From Rhytidiadelphus loreus (Eukaryota > Streptophyta > Bryopsida > Hypnales > Hylocomiaceae): DNA of 64,000 nt. The DNA lies in assembly GCA_947034895.1 (NCBI GenBank), contig OX344761.1, positions 71,423,839 to 71,487,838 of the forward strand. Direction: 5' to 3'. The notes beneath the pieces are model-generated. The model was given only the letters and a program-made list of their open reading frames with translations. It was not told the origin of the DNA and searched no databases. Positions 34,150 through 46,705 of the stretch are shown one piece after another. The position numbers and the translations under genes are program-made. Numbering within the stretch: the first letter of the stretch is position 1; each line of letters starts with the position of its first letter.

Positions 34150-34380
34150 TTGCTTTCTCCAGAACCATGCATCCCCAAACCCCCAGTTGTGTTTTTGGTA
34201 TCGTTGGTATCATTGGAAAACTCTTTGTGAGGAGGGATGCATGTACTTTATTTTGGCATTTTGCAAAAAAAATACTAAATTTTGAAGTTTTTATGAACTA
34301 AAAAATTAGAAAATTACTTTTTTTATAATTATGTTATACTGTGGCAACAACACATGACACACCTACAATGTAGTACTTAT
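34150..34380 (+). repeat. Dispersed repeat D, copy 2
   Basis: Related to 26583-26790 and, inverted, to the 57358-58100 array. Landmarks are GGTATCGTTGGTATCATTGG, GAGGGATGCATGTACTTTAT and AAGTTTTTATGAACT. Confidence 0.55.
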
Positions 34381-34559
34381 TCAAGACTTTATAATGAAAT
34401 GAATATCATTTGATAATACTCCGTATATAGTAAGGTGAAAACATCTAAATTTGTCAAAATAAGCAACCAATCAACATAGTTGAAGGCAACAATGCTAGCA
34501 TGTGAGCTTAGAAATGCGAGCATATGAGCCTTGAGCCTAAGTGTAAGTGGGTACTCTAC

Positions 34560-34890
34560 AATTATTGAAGGTGTCTATAACATACATACTTGTAATATAG
34601 GTATCATGTAACCATAGAAGGTGCTTATAATGTAGGTAGCTATAATATAGACACCTATAATATAAATATCCTTTAACTATGGAAGGTGCCTATATCCTAA
34701 ACACCTATAATATAATTAAGCACCTACAATATAAACATTCTATAACCATAGAAGGTGCTTATAATATAAGTATCTACAATATAAATATCTTATAACTATG
34801 GAATGTACTTATAATATAGGTATCTATAACATAGGAGCCTAGGCTCTTAGGCTCATGGGCCCAAGATCTTAGGCTCATATGCTAGCAACT
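34560..34890. repeat. Degenerate array of CCATAGAAGGTGC / TATAATATAG units
   Basis: ACCATAGAAGGTGC-like words occur at about 34611, 34675, 34745 and 34794 (spacing 48-70), separated by TATAATATAGGTATC-like words. A shorter relative lies at 21890-22075. Both end near a GGCTCATA(T)GCTAGC-like tail. Confidence 0.55.
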
Positions 34891-36180
34891 ATGTAATTGA
34901 AAGTACCTTTTTCTAGAAAAAACAAACAAACAAACATTTTTGTAGTATTAGCAATTGAAAATCATGGATTTAATAAATAAAAAAAGATAGAATTTTGAAT
35001 AAGACATGCAAATACTATGATTTTTTGAAGTAGAACTCCTTAGGCCATTGAAATCCCCTCTTAGTTTAGTCAAAGTACAAAAATCTAAAGAATTAGCAAT
35101 CAACTAATAGCAATTAAATATAGGAATGATTAAACCATTCCTATACTTAATTGCCCCTAGTAGTAGACTACAAGTATAGCAAGATTTTCTATTGTATCCA
35201 ATTGGATAAGAAAATATAGAATTTTCTTTAGCTTTGTTAGAATTGGATTTTTGACTCAATAGTACTTCCCAAATTTGGATGAAAATTTGTAAGGATGACA
35301 ATGTAACCATCCGTTGTGACATTGAACACTTAATATAATGTATTTCTAGCTAATTTAGATTATGAAATATGTTGAATTTAATCTGTATTCTCTTCATAAT
35401 ATTTGACAGATACAAGTGATAGGAAGTAAGGAGATGTAGCAAGCTAAATCTTTGATTTTTCTATCTCTCTTTTTCATATATAGTCTTGTAACATAATCTT
35501 CACTCATGTTCATGAGTTTTGCACATGATTTCATTTTTTAACCTTGTTGTTTAATATTTTATCTAATGATTTGATTGGAGATTGAATTCATAGATGTGCA
35601 ATTGATTTGAGAATAGGATTCATTCTATCAAATTACCAAGTGATATTCAATTGTCAAAGGTGGATTTTTCTTTTATCATGAGTCCCCCAATCCTAGTCCA
35701 TTGATGAAAAGAAAAATCATATGGTGCTTAATTTTCTAAAAAACTTGAAAACCTCAAAATATGTATTGTGAGGTCTAACATGGTAAATGTGGTTTTGTCC
35801 TTGATATGTGGTGAACATGATCTTACAATAGGGGTTGTCACATCTTCTTCTCCCTATTCTCAATCTTCAAAGAATGAAAACATGGCACTCTCTCCTTGGG
35901 TTGTAAAGGGTCCATTTATAGAGTCAATACAGTTTAGGCAATAGAGTCATTTTAAGTTACACCTATTTTCATCATTTTTGGATATTCATAGTTTATTCAT
36001 ACAATGTCCAAAAAATACAAAATAAAAGAAATTAAAATTATCTTTACACATCCCACAAGATCCAACAAAACATTATGCAATTTATCAATAAGAACAATGG
36101 ACACAATTAGGTATAGTGACCTTACCTGTGAAAAATCTCCAGACCTTTCAGTTTCTCGACGCTTCCAGAAGCTTTGCGAA
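34891..36180. other. A+T-rich intergenic sequence upstream of the SOUL gene
   Basis: No gene recognised. Frame 35104-35322 (minus) lacks motifs. 35990-36090 shares short blocks with 15380-15480. Confidence 0.4.
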
Positions 36181-37168
36181 AATCCCCCTCAGCAAAGACT
36201 GATGAATGCTTGCCAGGCAAGGTGACTCCCAGAAACCAGGTGGCCCTATGCTCTATCACCGCGAAAAGGCCCTAGCACCGTGTTCGATCTTGATCCGTCC
36301 GATGAAAGATCCAACGTCTGATGGTCATCGTCTCCACTGTGAGAGGGCAGCGTCTTCGTCGCTACAGATTGGGCAACTTTACAGTACTTATTGGAAACGC
36401 GACACGTTCACTGCCATCCATCTGTCTTCTTTGCTGCTTAGAGAGACTCCGGCATTGCTTTGCGCAGAATTGCGGTGTGTGAGAAATCGAGTTCGGTGAC
36501 GGAATTTGGCGTCTGAAGTTTGCTTGATCGATTCGGATACGAAGTTGCGAAAGTTTTTAGCAGGTGAGGACCTTGTTGTGTTTGCTATTTCGAAGCTGAT
36601 GTTTACGGTTTTGTTATGCGTGAATGTGCGCGTATTGATGGAGGAATCTTTCACTTTCTTGAGCTGGTGTAGATTTTGATTGAAGAGGTGTATGTCTTTT
36701 TCGTCTGGCGTGTGCACGTTAGTTTGTGACCTTGATTTCTCTCTGAAAATTTATGTCATCCGGAATTGATGATTAAGAAGCCTGGAGAGCTCTAGTTGTG
36801 GATCAATTTTTGAGAGCTTGTTGCGTTTACTACATGCTGTCTTAGCTGTATTTTAGCTTGGAAAGGCTCTGGTTTGTGAATTTGACTACTTGATTCTGGT
36901 TCTGTTAGGTTAATATGACTAGTTTGAATTCGCATGTTTCTTTTATATGTTGCTGCTCCAGCTTCGTGTACTTCTACTTCGAGCACTGTGTTCTGAATTT
37001 CGCCTTGAATATTGAACTGTTCTTGAATCTTGTTATTGCGATTTTTCTTCAGTCTTAGAAAAATGTACTTTGCCGAAATTTTCTAGTGATTCTTCAGTCA
37101 GTCGAATTTACGAGCTCAAGCAGAGTGGCCGCACTGTATTGGTTGTGCAGAACTCGTAGTCAGAAGCC
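36181..37168 (+). promoter_or_regulatory. SOUL gene promoter, 5' leader and leader intron
   Basis: GC rises from about 36120. A probable leader exon ends at 36563 with donor GTGAGG (36564). An intron then runs to an acceptor TTGTGCAG at about 37150, shortly before the ATG at 37169. The transcription start is not defined. Confidence 0.5.
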
Positions 37169-38199
37169 ATGGGTATGATACTTGGGAAGATCACTGTGGA
37201 AACACCAAAGTACAAATCTGTGGAGAAGAAGGGCGATATCGAAATTAGGGAATATGAGCCCGCTGTGGTTGCTGAGGTCACTTATGATCCCAAAACTATG
37301 AAGCGTGGAAGAGACGGGGGGTTCATGATTCTTGCCGGTTACATAGGTGCGATTGGAACACCTAACAATAAGAAGGGATCAGAACCTGGAGAAAAGATTG
37401 CTATGACGGCGCCTGTAATTACTCAAGAGCATGGTAAGCTTTTCAATCTCTGCTGGTTGGATTTTTGCATTGAACCGTCAGACAATTCCCCGTGTTCTAT
37501 TCCACTTTTACGTATGTTCTTCTTATCTATATTGAAGTAGAATAAATCTGCTATTATGAAAAGGTAGCTCTGGTATCTTCAATTTTGAACTTAATGTTCA
37601 CGTGGTAAGTATCAGAAATTGTCTATTGTTTTTTTGTCCGAGTGGGGGAAGATCGATGTAGATATATGTTTGAAGATAGGCATATGGAATTATTAAAGAT
37701 TTTCATTTCCTTGTACGCCGTGCATGAAGATATATCCATATTGGATGTAAATGATTTTGACGAGCAATTTTATAAAGGGAGGAGCTGTGATGTAAGGTAG
37801 CACGTCATTGACCTGTTGCTTGATTTGACCATGTTTACAGGTGGCGCTGAGAAAATAGCAATGACAGCCCCCGTCATAACCACGGAAGGAGGGTCAAGTG
37901 AGGAAAAAAACCTGGTGACAATGCAATTTGTATTACCTTCAAACTACACTCTCGAGACGTCACCGACGCCTACAGACGAACGGGTTAAGCTCAAAGAGTT
38001 TCCAGGCAAGAAGTATGGAGTAATTACATTTAGTGGCTCTGTTAGCCCAAAGCTTGAAGAGCAGCAGGTGCAAAAGCTGAAGTCATCATTGGAGGCTGAA
38101 GGTCACAAAATTCTGGGAGATCACTTACTGGCACGATATAACCCACCGTGGACGCCATGGTTTCTCAAGACGAATGAGGTGATGATTCCTGTGGAGTAA
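37169..38199 (+). CDS. SOUL/HBP family heme-binding protein
   Basis: Small heme/tetrapyrrole-binding protein. Two coding exons, 37169-37433 and 37841-38199, joined in phase through a GGT codon, give 207 residues, the usual size of the family. Landmarks are VETPKYKSVEKKGDIEIREYEPAVVAEV-type start (residues 9-37), GFMILAGYIGAIG, the doubled EKIAMTAPVIT motif (once on each side of the intron, as in related plant proteins), FVLPSNYTLETSPTP, FSGSVSPKLEE, and the C-terminal ARYNPPWTPWFLKTNEVMIP. There is no clear signal peptide or transit peptide, so a cytosolic protein is likely. A broken copy of this gene lies about 9.4 kb upstream at 27721-28330. The heme ligand cannot be assigned from sequence alone. 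Confidence 0.92.
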
Positions 38200-38330
38200 A
38201 CTTCTTGGTCCAGCTAGCCGAGCTGGCAAGACGGATGTCAATGCCATAGCATCGTGTATGTACTTAGAATTTATTTCAGAGAATGTTTTTGAATGAAGTA
38301 CTGTACATTTTGAACAGTTTAGCAGTTTAT
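38200..38330 (+). other. SOUL gene 3' untranslated region (approximate)
   Basis: Follows the TAA stop; the end is estimated. Confidence 0.35.
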
Positions 38331-38837
38331 ATGTTCATACGAATGTGCAAATTTCGTTGGATTTATTACCGGTTTGGTTACTAGTTAGTTGTACCTCGGG
38401 GTCATTTGCAACGGAAATGTTGAATTTCAACTCTCATAATGAGTATGGTTGTAATTGTGTGACTGTAGAAGTACGTGTTCTTTTAGAAGTTTTGGCATCT
38501 TAATGTAGGACAGATACCTATCAATAGTTTCACGCAACTATGAAGTATGCCGAAGATTCAAGTATATTCTGATGCCCCTTTTCACTTCAGTCAACTCTGT
38601 GTAAAACTGAACCGTGCCTCAACTCAGAGAAGTGACCTTTGATTAGGGGGGAGTTGCTTGAACCCAATTTCAATGAAATATCATGTATTTTTTCTCCTTG
38701 TGATATTTTCTTACTTTCCTACATAAGAAAATGGCAAATTCATGTAACATCTTGTAATTCTTTTTGACAATTTGTGCTTCTTTTTTTGAATTTGAATTTA
38801 ACCCCTACAGTCAAGAGTCTTAAGATTAGGGGATTTT

Positions 38838-39858
38838 TTAACCCCTAAATGTTTAGGGTCTTTTGGGGTTTGAAAACAGCATTGCTTTTGAGGTGTTATA
38901 GGTCAAAATGTCACTAAAATATAGAATTGTCAACTATTCAATCTTGTAATACAGGTGTTGTAGAAGACATGAATCAAATTTGGAGAGATTTTTGCAACCT
39001 AGATTGCAAGACTATTATGTTTAAGTGTTGAAAACCGAGTTGAAAATTTTCCCAACAACACATTTGGTAGTCAAGTTTGATTTCTAAACCTCCTCAAATG
39101 AAAAAACTTTAAATTGGAAAATGCTTCAAAACTAGTATACAAACACATTGGTGGAAGAAAATATCATTCAAATGATTCATTGTGTCTGCAAATGGCTTTG
39201 AAATGCCAAAAAAATAGCAAAATAAGTTGCAGAAAACACATGTAAGGCTTAACCTCCTTTAAAATGTTTCTTAGACACTCATAACTTTTTAGATTGATAT
39301 GAAATTCAAACCACACAAATTAGACTAATATGTACAACTTTCTCAAAAACTAAACAACTTTTTTTTTAAATATTGGAAACAGACACCATATGCAAAAGAA
39401 ACAAGCCTCTGAAGTTCATTGTAATCCAAAAATGCTCGGATTTTGAACTTCGATCAGTTCCCAAACATTCGAAACAACTTGGATTGATATGAAAATTTTA
39501 CTACAATAATTAGACATCAAGGGGAATATATTCCAAATTTTTGTATTGAAAATGAACATTGGATGAAGGAGATACAAGCCCCCAAAGTTGCAACCATCAA
39601 AATGCAGTTTGGTGAACTCAAATTGAACTCTTGAACTTTGAATGGCTTTCAAAAAATCTACATACTATGGTTTGATCTAAAACTTTTACCACACATACTA
39701 GAAGAGAGAGTGCAGATTAGACAACAAGTTTTTATTAAATTTAGACATCAGATGCAAAAGTTATAGCAAAAGTTTACAATGCACATCATTTTTTACTTCA
39801 AATTGAACTTTCAAACTATTTACGACACTTTTGGTATCCTAGGGCGCTTCAGGATTAA
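38838..39858. mobile_element. Possible diverged TTAA element with internal ~187-bp periodicity
   Basis: Starts TTAACCCCTAAATGTTTAGGG. The best right end is the inverse of TTAATCCTGAAGCGCCCTAG at 39858, a weak match. Inside, a degenerate unit recurs at about 39294, 39481 and 39668 (GATTGATATGAAA...ATTAGAC). A second TTAACCCCTA lies just before it at 38798. Borders are uncertain. Confidence 0.35.
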
Positions 39859-40448
39859 AGGTTCAAGCATAAACCTATAATCTCAAAATTCAATATTTTT
39901 GGATTTTTTTCAAGATTACAAAATTGATTAGCTTTTTGTGAATATAATTTTTTTTCAAGGAATGCCCAAGAGCAAAAGTTATGCCACAATTAGTCCAAAA
40001 CAGGTGAAGATAGGCGGCCAAAAATAAACACAAAAACTTGTAGTAATATATGTCTAAAACTTATTCTCATTTTTTCATAATTAAAAAAATTAAATTGAAT
40101 TTCATATGTAAAAATCATAATCATTACAAAAATGATTCAAATAGTATGAAATTTAAAAGAAAAAATGGAAATAATAGTGATAAACATCTTATGTAATGGA
40201 GCACTCTTTGAGCTCACACGAAGAGAAATTCAATAGAAAAAGTTCAAAAGTGGTGTATTTTGAGCTTTCAAGATGCTATCTTCAAAGTATTACAAAATTT
40301 TCAATTTTAACAATTTTGAAAAAAATGAACTAAAAATTATATTATTCAAGCTATGATTTTTTTTAGTTCAACTTAAAAACATTAAAATGATGAGCTATGT
40401 AAAATTAAGGTTTGACTTTCAAAATGCCCATCAAGCTTATAAGATCCT

Positions 40449-40988
40449 TTAACCCCTAAGCACTTGAGCAACTATTTTATGGTCGTTGCCCGACTTTGGA
40501 CAAAAATTTTGGGTGGAAAAAAACTTTTTTCAATTTTTTTTTTCTTAAGAGATTGGATTGTCTTTCAACAAGTATATTCAAAACTAAGATTGCTATGGTC
40601 AAACAAAAATTATAAGAAATATAGCACAAAGAGTCTAGAATTGGCTAGTGTTGAAGAACTTACTATTTGGGGAATGTGTTGATGTTCTCATTACTAGATC
40701 TTATGCATTTTTTTCACAAATCAATAGAAACCACAATTTTGACCAATCGAAAAGAAATTCAAATGCTAAAAGATACAAATTTTGTTTTTGGTGAATTTTT
40801 GAAGTTATATCTTCAGAATATATTTGAAGAGAATCCAAAAGTAATTTTAAAATTTTGACCATACGGATACTTTCTACTTTTCATACTTCACATTATCTTC
40901 TTTGATGCAAACTTCAAAAAAGTTATAGACCTTATATTTTATAATACATTTGTGTTTTGTTCAAACCCCTTGGGCTTTTAGGGATTAA
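40449..40988. mobile_element. TTAA-flanked element, short subfamily C, copy 1
   Basis: TTAACCCCTAAGCACTTGAGCA to GGGCTTTTAGGGATTAA, 540 bp. It matches 55981-56511 along its length in opposite orientation (AAAACACAAATG, TTATAAAATATAAG, TGCCCGA). No coding frame. Confidence 0.75.
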
Positions 40989-41419
40989 CTCCATAACATT
41001 GGGCTCATTAGTGTGGAAATCATCTTTTTAGTACTACGTGAATCATTTGCTTAAAAAAACAAGAACATTGTTGAAAGCCAAACTATTGTGCAATACCCCC
41101 CCTTTTGACACAAAATTCTAAAGATGAACATCTACACTTTTGTCTTATATACTCGCTTATATAGAAGGATTCTCTATCATCTATCGAACACTTTTAGGCC
41201 AATGTGTTGTCAAAAGATTAAAGGTTAAAATGGTGTAAGGTAAATTGGCCTATGATAGGCAAAAATCTCATGACAAACATGAAGGGAATGACCTACTAGA
41301 GTCTTGCATCAACCCATGACCAAAAAAAATTCAATAAATGAGATTGGGGCTACATTAGGTTGAATTAGTGGCCAAATCAATATTTTGGATGATGGTGATG
41401 GAATGATTAGCCTCTAAAT

Positions 41420-41718
41420 CATTAGATAGGATTCCGGGGGGCTGGAGGGCCGTTTCGGCACCGTTCCCAGCTCCGTTCCCCGGGAACCCCATCGAACGCG
41501 ACGGCAGATTTTTTTTTCCGAGAAAAAATAAATAAATAAAATAAAATTTTAAGTCCTTAAAATGAAAAACAAAGTTAATTTTTTTTTTTTTCCCACTCTG
41601 ACCTGGCAGTCGCTTGGCCAGGTCAGCACAAGCAGGGAACAGCGGGTATTGGTGGGTTTCAGACTGGTTTTGATTGGGGAACTCATAGCCCTCCCCGATG
41701 GTTGAATCCCATCTAATG
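41420..41718. mobile_element. CATTAG-ended MITE, copy 4
   Basis: CATTAGATAGGATTCCGG on the left, inverse of CATTAGATGGGATTCAACC on the right, 299 bp. Shared internal words: GGCCGTTTC after the left end and GGGAACTCATAGCCCTCC before the right end. GC-rich ends with an A+T-rich middle, as in the 23-25 kb copies. Confidence 0.75.
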
Positions 41719-42065
41719 GCTTGAGGCACCAAAATCTAGTGTTGACAAAACTTTGGAGTTGAATAAAATCTTCAAAAAAATCTTTTTTGAAGTCTAGTTT
41801 TAACACCAAAATTGGATTTTCAAAATGAATGATAATGATTATTTTGTTCAAGGTTTTATGCAAGGGTGTCCATTGCAAATCTTGATTTTCTAATGTTGAG
41901 GGCTTTAACAAATGAGCCTCAAATACACTAGATCTTGAAGAAAAATCACATTAGAAATTCATTTAAAAAAAATTGTAGAATAGATTTTGAAAAGTTGTAA
42001 ATTGATTGGAAATATGCATAATATATCCTTTAGTAGAACACTAAACATGTCCTATCAAATGGGCC

Positions 42066-42300
42066 CTATAAGTGAATTTTGTGTTCAACAAGGTAATTGT
42101 AAGAAAAAAGCCCCCTATTTTGTGTCATGTTAATTCTATGTTCTTGGCCTCTCCCAACTAATTTGGGGTCTCTAATTACAAATATGATTTCAAAATTTGC
42201 AAATTTCATCAAACATGGAAAATAAAATATTTCTATGTTATCCTCAAGAATAAATTCATCTTGTAGGGCCAACTTCATAGGATAGGTTTAGTATCATGTT
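42066..42300 (-). repeat. Dispersed repeat F, copy 2 (inverted)
   Basis: Inverted relative of 49470-49720 and of the interior of the MITE at 26804-27024. Landmarks on the minus strand are ATTTGCAAATTTTGAAATCA and CTCAAATTAG-like words near GGCCAAG. Confidence 0.5.
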
Positions 42301-43735
42301 GTCCTACAATCTCATATTTTTTGGTGACCTCAATTTCATATTTGACACGTGAAAAGAGGATTGAAAGACTTCAAATCACTTTCACAATTTTAACACCCTT
42401 GCAATCAAACGTTACAATCTTTCAATCTATACATGACATTGTTGTAATACATTTTGATTACTAGAGATGAGTATTGAGATAGTCTAGAGACTCTTTTGGG
42501 CCAATTGGACAGCACACTTCAAAAATTCATAACAAATTCAAACTTTGTCAAAAAATAGAAATAAAAATAAAATGCTCTTCCCATTTCTCACATTTGTCAA
42601 TATGTGGGAATTTAAAAAAAAAAATTCAACAACTGGCCAGCTGGGCAAACCAGGCTTTACCACCTTATGTAAAGCCAGAATAATGTACATGCTATTCTGC
42701 AGTGCACCAGTAAGAAGTAATAGCTTCTTCTTTGCATTTTTATTTATTTTTAATTCCTTATCATTCGTCTATTATTGTTATTCACACATTGGAATTTGCT
42801 CTAGGGTATAAGTTATCTGAGGAACTTTCAGAGACAACCACCTGGGAAATCAAGCTTTGGAATAAAGTTTAATGTATTTTATTTTATTTTTGATCTCCTA
42901 ATAATAATAAAAGGTAGAGTTTTAAAAAAAAAGTTAAAAACCACCTGACAATATGATTCTCACCAGAAAGGTACAAGCTGCCAATGGGTCATATAATGAT
43001 ATAATGCACAGAAATGAGTGCAAGAAAATTAAAGAAAGGCAACAGTGAGTGATTGAGTTCATGTCTCTGGCACTAAAATTATGAGATGTCTCGCTTGCAA
43101 TGGATTTCCATTTCTTGAAAAAATATAAATAATAAAAAATAATGGGTTGGCTCCGGTGTGTGGTCTGGAGAGCTCCTTCCTGAAATAGTAATCAATCCGG
43201 AATTATTCTTCCTTCTTATAATATAACTTATCCTTGCATAGATTGTTCCATATGTTGTCGAATTATCACTGCCACACTCGTGATTCATTAGGAGAACTTG
43301 CGGTAAACATGCCTATTACCAAGCAGATTTGTTATCTAGGGACCTTGGAGAATCATTTGTCAACTCACTTACTTTTAAGAGATTGAGAACTTTGAGAGGA
43401 GTCATTTGCAAAGTAGAATCAAGACATTTTGACAAGAAATGAGTTTTCTGTGATTTTTCAAATTTTGTTGGGACAAAATTGGTAAGGCATACACGGACGT
43501 GCCCCCTCCCCAAGTGCATTGTCATCATGCTATCTTAAACAGTTTCCATATAAGATTGTGGTAGTGGGTGTGTGACTAATGCAAATGGAAGGGGTCCCAT
43601 GCTAGTAGATTTCAAAATTGGGTGACTAACAATATTGGTCATTCTATTTTATGCAATTGATGAATACCCTACATCAAATGGTAGCTCAATAAAGTACTAA
43701 ACTATTGATGACATAAGCCAACAAACATAGGACAT
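42301..43735. other. A+T-rich intergenic sequence
   Basis: No gene recognised. 42560-42670 shares CTTCCCATTTCTCACATTTG and CAACAAT/CAACAACTGG...GGGCAAA words with 47935-48070, a dispersed repeat pair. Confidence 0.4.
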
Positions 43736-44813
43736 TTAACCCCTAAAGTCCCAAAGCACTTTCTAGGATTTTCTGCCTCGAGAAACATTGAAAACTGCTA
43801 TTTCTAATGCATTGATCGAAAAAAAAAAAAGTCATTTTTTTCAAAATGTAACCATAGGATCTTATACTAAACTTATATGAGATTATGTGGTAAAATTTTC
43901 ATGGATCGAAAGATAATTAATTTCAAAGTGACAGGTTTGTTTGTTTGGGGCCTTACCCGAAAATTTCAGATGGCTTTAACCGCCTCTTGTGGTCGATTTT
44001 TACACTATGGACTTCAAACTTAATTTTTTTCCATAATCAATATCATGTTAGTCATATGTCTACCAATTTTCAAGTCAATTCAAGACATGGAGCATATCCA
44101 AAAAAATCCTGCAATATGACTATGTCCTAAGATTTGACAAGACACTATCTAATTTTTGCACACATTTTTCCACCATGTAGTTCAGAAATCTAATAATCCA
44201 AACAATGGATTAAAGTAGGTAATAATTATAGACAAGACCAAAAAAAAATTCAAAAAATTCAAAAAATCTCCTATTCCTATGTTAGTTTTTAGCACATTGT
44301 GAGGGCCAAGACAAGGGGCAGTTCTTGAATAATGGATTACCCACTGTTCCTGAGATGTTCCCATGCAGTTCCCAAACTATTCCCATGTTCTTGAAGTTCT
44401 CCTTGCATTCTTGAAGTTCCCTAAAATTCCCAAAATTATCCATGGCCCCCTTGCAAGGAAAGCAAACGTTCCTTCCAAATTTAGTGAAATGTCTGCAAAT
44501 AAGTTTACATCCGCCCCCTTGCTTAGTCCTTTGGGAACCTGCTACCCCAAAGTTGCCCCAGAATTTGCCCCTAAGGGAAGTCAATGGAAACAAGCCTGCC
44601 CAACTTGCCCCTTCTCCCCCATTTTCACAAAAAAAAGACATAACTTGCTAACCAAATGTCCGTTTTACCCCCAAAAAATTATATGTACTTAAAGCTCTTA
44701 GAAAATTACATGCATAGTAAAAGTTTCAAAATATGTTGTACAAATTGAGATTGAACAAGCCTACCCAAAATCAATTTTGTCCCCCGTTGGGACGATGGGA
44801 CTTTAGGGGTTAA
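43736..44813. mobile_element. TTAA-flanked piggyBac-like MITE, copy D1
   Basis: TTAACCCCTAAAGTCCCAAAG to GATGGGACTTTAGGGGTTAA: 13 bases of matching inverted ends (CCCCTAAAGTCCC) inside TTAA borders; 1078 bp. The interior carries runs of CTTGAAGTTC/TTCCCAAA and two overlapping non-conserved frames (44282-44692). Confidence 0.75.
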
Positions 44814-46250
44814 TTGAGAACACGATATTAGAAGCATGCCACCTTCTTGCCATTAGGTAACCCTTATTTTAACCCTAAAAGCATCCAAAAGTCATCTTGT
44901 TTGTTGGTTTAGGGTATTTGGTTAATTTTTGTGAAGTTGAATTTTTTAGTTTGTAACTTACGATTTGTTTATTTGGATGGCATTTTCTATTACAAATTTG
45001 GGAGTATAATTTGCACACAATTTCAAGTTCAAATGCATTTTTTATAAATTATTTTATTTTCTCAGGCACATTAGTGATTTCTTGTCATTTCCATGTAACG
45101 TGGTCACCATATAGCACCAATTTGGAAGGGCATGGGCTTTGAAGAATAAAATTATCTTTGTAAGAGTTATTGATAGGATCATTAATAACTTGAGTTTTTC
45201 TATTTTTGGTATCCCCTCACAATGTTATATATACTCATACAAATTATGGTTTGGATTGAAGAGACAATTTTTTTTATATTTTAGGAGAGAATTTTGATGT
45301 TGTAGAGAACAAATTGTTGACAAATTAAGTAGCAAGCCTTTGTCACTCTTTCTCAATGTGGGGTCAAGTTTAAAAAAAATTGCATTATAGCTTTTAACCC
45401 AAATACGTGTATCATACCAAAAGATACATTCTATGTTTCACATATTCTACACTAATCTTCATTGAATTTTGAAGTACGAAGTCACCTCTTGCTACACAAA
45501 GGGGGGAGTTTAAATTTGAGCATTTGGATCTTGAAGCAGTGCTAAATTTGAAATTTCTAAAATATAGTTTGGATGAAGGTAAAAATGTGCCCCTATGGTT
45601 ACATGTTTCATTTCTTCATTCATTTCCTTCTAAATATCCGAGTTTATATCTCAATTCTAATGTGACCATTTCTACAACTTTGGTTCAAAATATAACAAGA
45701 GTGCAAAAATAATATATTTGCCTAAGAATTGTTGAACCCTACTTTTGAATGGAAAAGGAACAAGAAAAATATCTAAAATGGTGAATAGTAGAAAAGTGAG
45801 GAGGATGTGAATTTGACCATTATTTATAATAATAAATGGATCCATTAATGGTAATGTAGAGATTGTTACTTTATAAAAAGATAATTTTTTCATTCAATTC
45901 AAAGTTTTGTTTGGGTTGTATTTTTATACCATGGATATGTACATTAGATGGATTATAGGTTCACTCAAGTTATTCTCTTATAAAATTCATAATCAATTTA
46001 TTGTGTCTCCAAAACACTCACACTTTGCTTCATAGACAAATGTCAACTTACAAAATTCTCTCTCTCCATAAGCTATTGCATGTTGATGGTGCCGCAATGA
46101 CAAGGAGCCCAAAAGAAGTAGGCAACTTTGTGCTTGCCTCCCCCTACTACTGAAAAAATTCAAGTCGTTGATGATTTTTGGAAAAATTACCTTCCAAATG
46201 TTGTTGATCTTTTGAAAAAATCAAAGTTGTTGATGTCTGTCAAACAAACG
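44814..46250. other. A+T-rich intergenic sequence
   Basis: No supported feature. Confidence 0.4.
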
Positions 46251-46430
46251 ATCTTGGCTATCCAAATATTGACATCGAATATGAATATAAAATATAAATA
46301 TGGACATACTTATAAGATATGGATATATAACTTGAAATACAAAGACAGATACAATTACGGCTATAGAATTTGAAATATAAAATACATACGAAATACATAT
46401 ATATTTGCACAAATATATCCTATATCAATT
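46251..46430. repeat. Degenerate ATATAAATATGGA-type simple repeat
   Basis: Run of GAATATGAATATAAAATATA-like words with loose periodicity. Confidence 0.45.
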
Positions 46431-46549
46431 GTAGTCTACACATGTTCTTTAGGAATACAAATATAAGGGTGGTGGTGGTGGTTTTATAGGCACATTTCAC
46501 AAATCATTTCAAAAGTGGATTATGACAATGTGTTCAAATTTTTGGATGT

Positions 46550-46705
46550 AAAAGTTTTACAACCAATAGAAAAATTACATGTGTACCCCTTTTAGAATTT
46601 TTACAAAAGCTTAATAGTTAATGGGAGAATGACACGTGTATCCCCTTTTGAATTTTTATAAAAGCTTAACAACCAATGGGAGAATGACACATGTACCCCT
46701 GTGAA
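46550..46705. repeat. ~55-bp tandem repeat, almost three units
   Basis: Unit: ACCAATGGGAGAATGACACG, TGTACCCCTTTTGAATTTTT, A-CAAAAGCTTAA. Copies begin near 46562, 46618 and 46672; the last is truncated. Confidence 0.75.
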
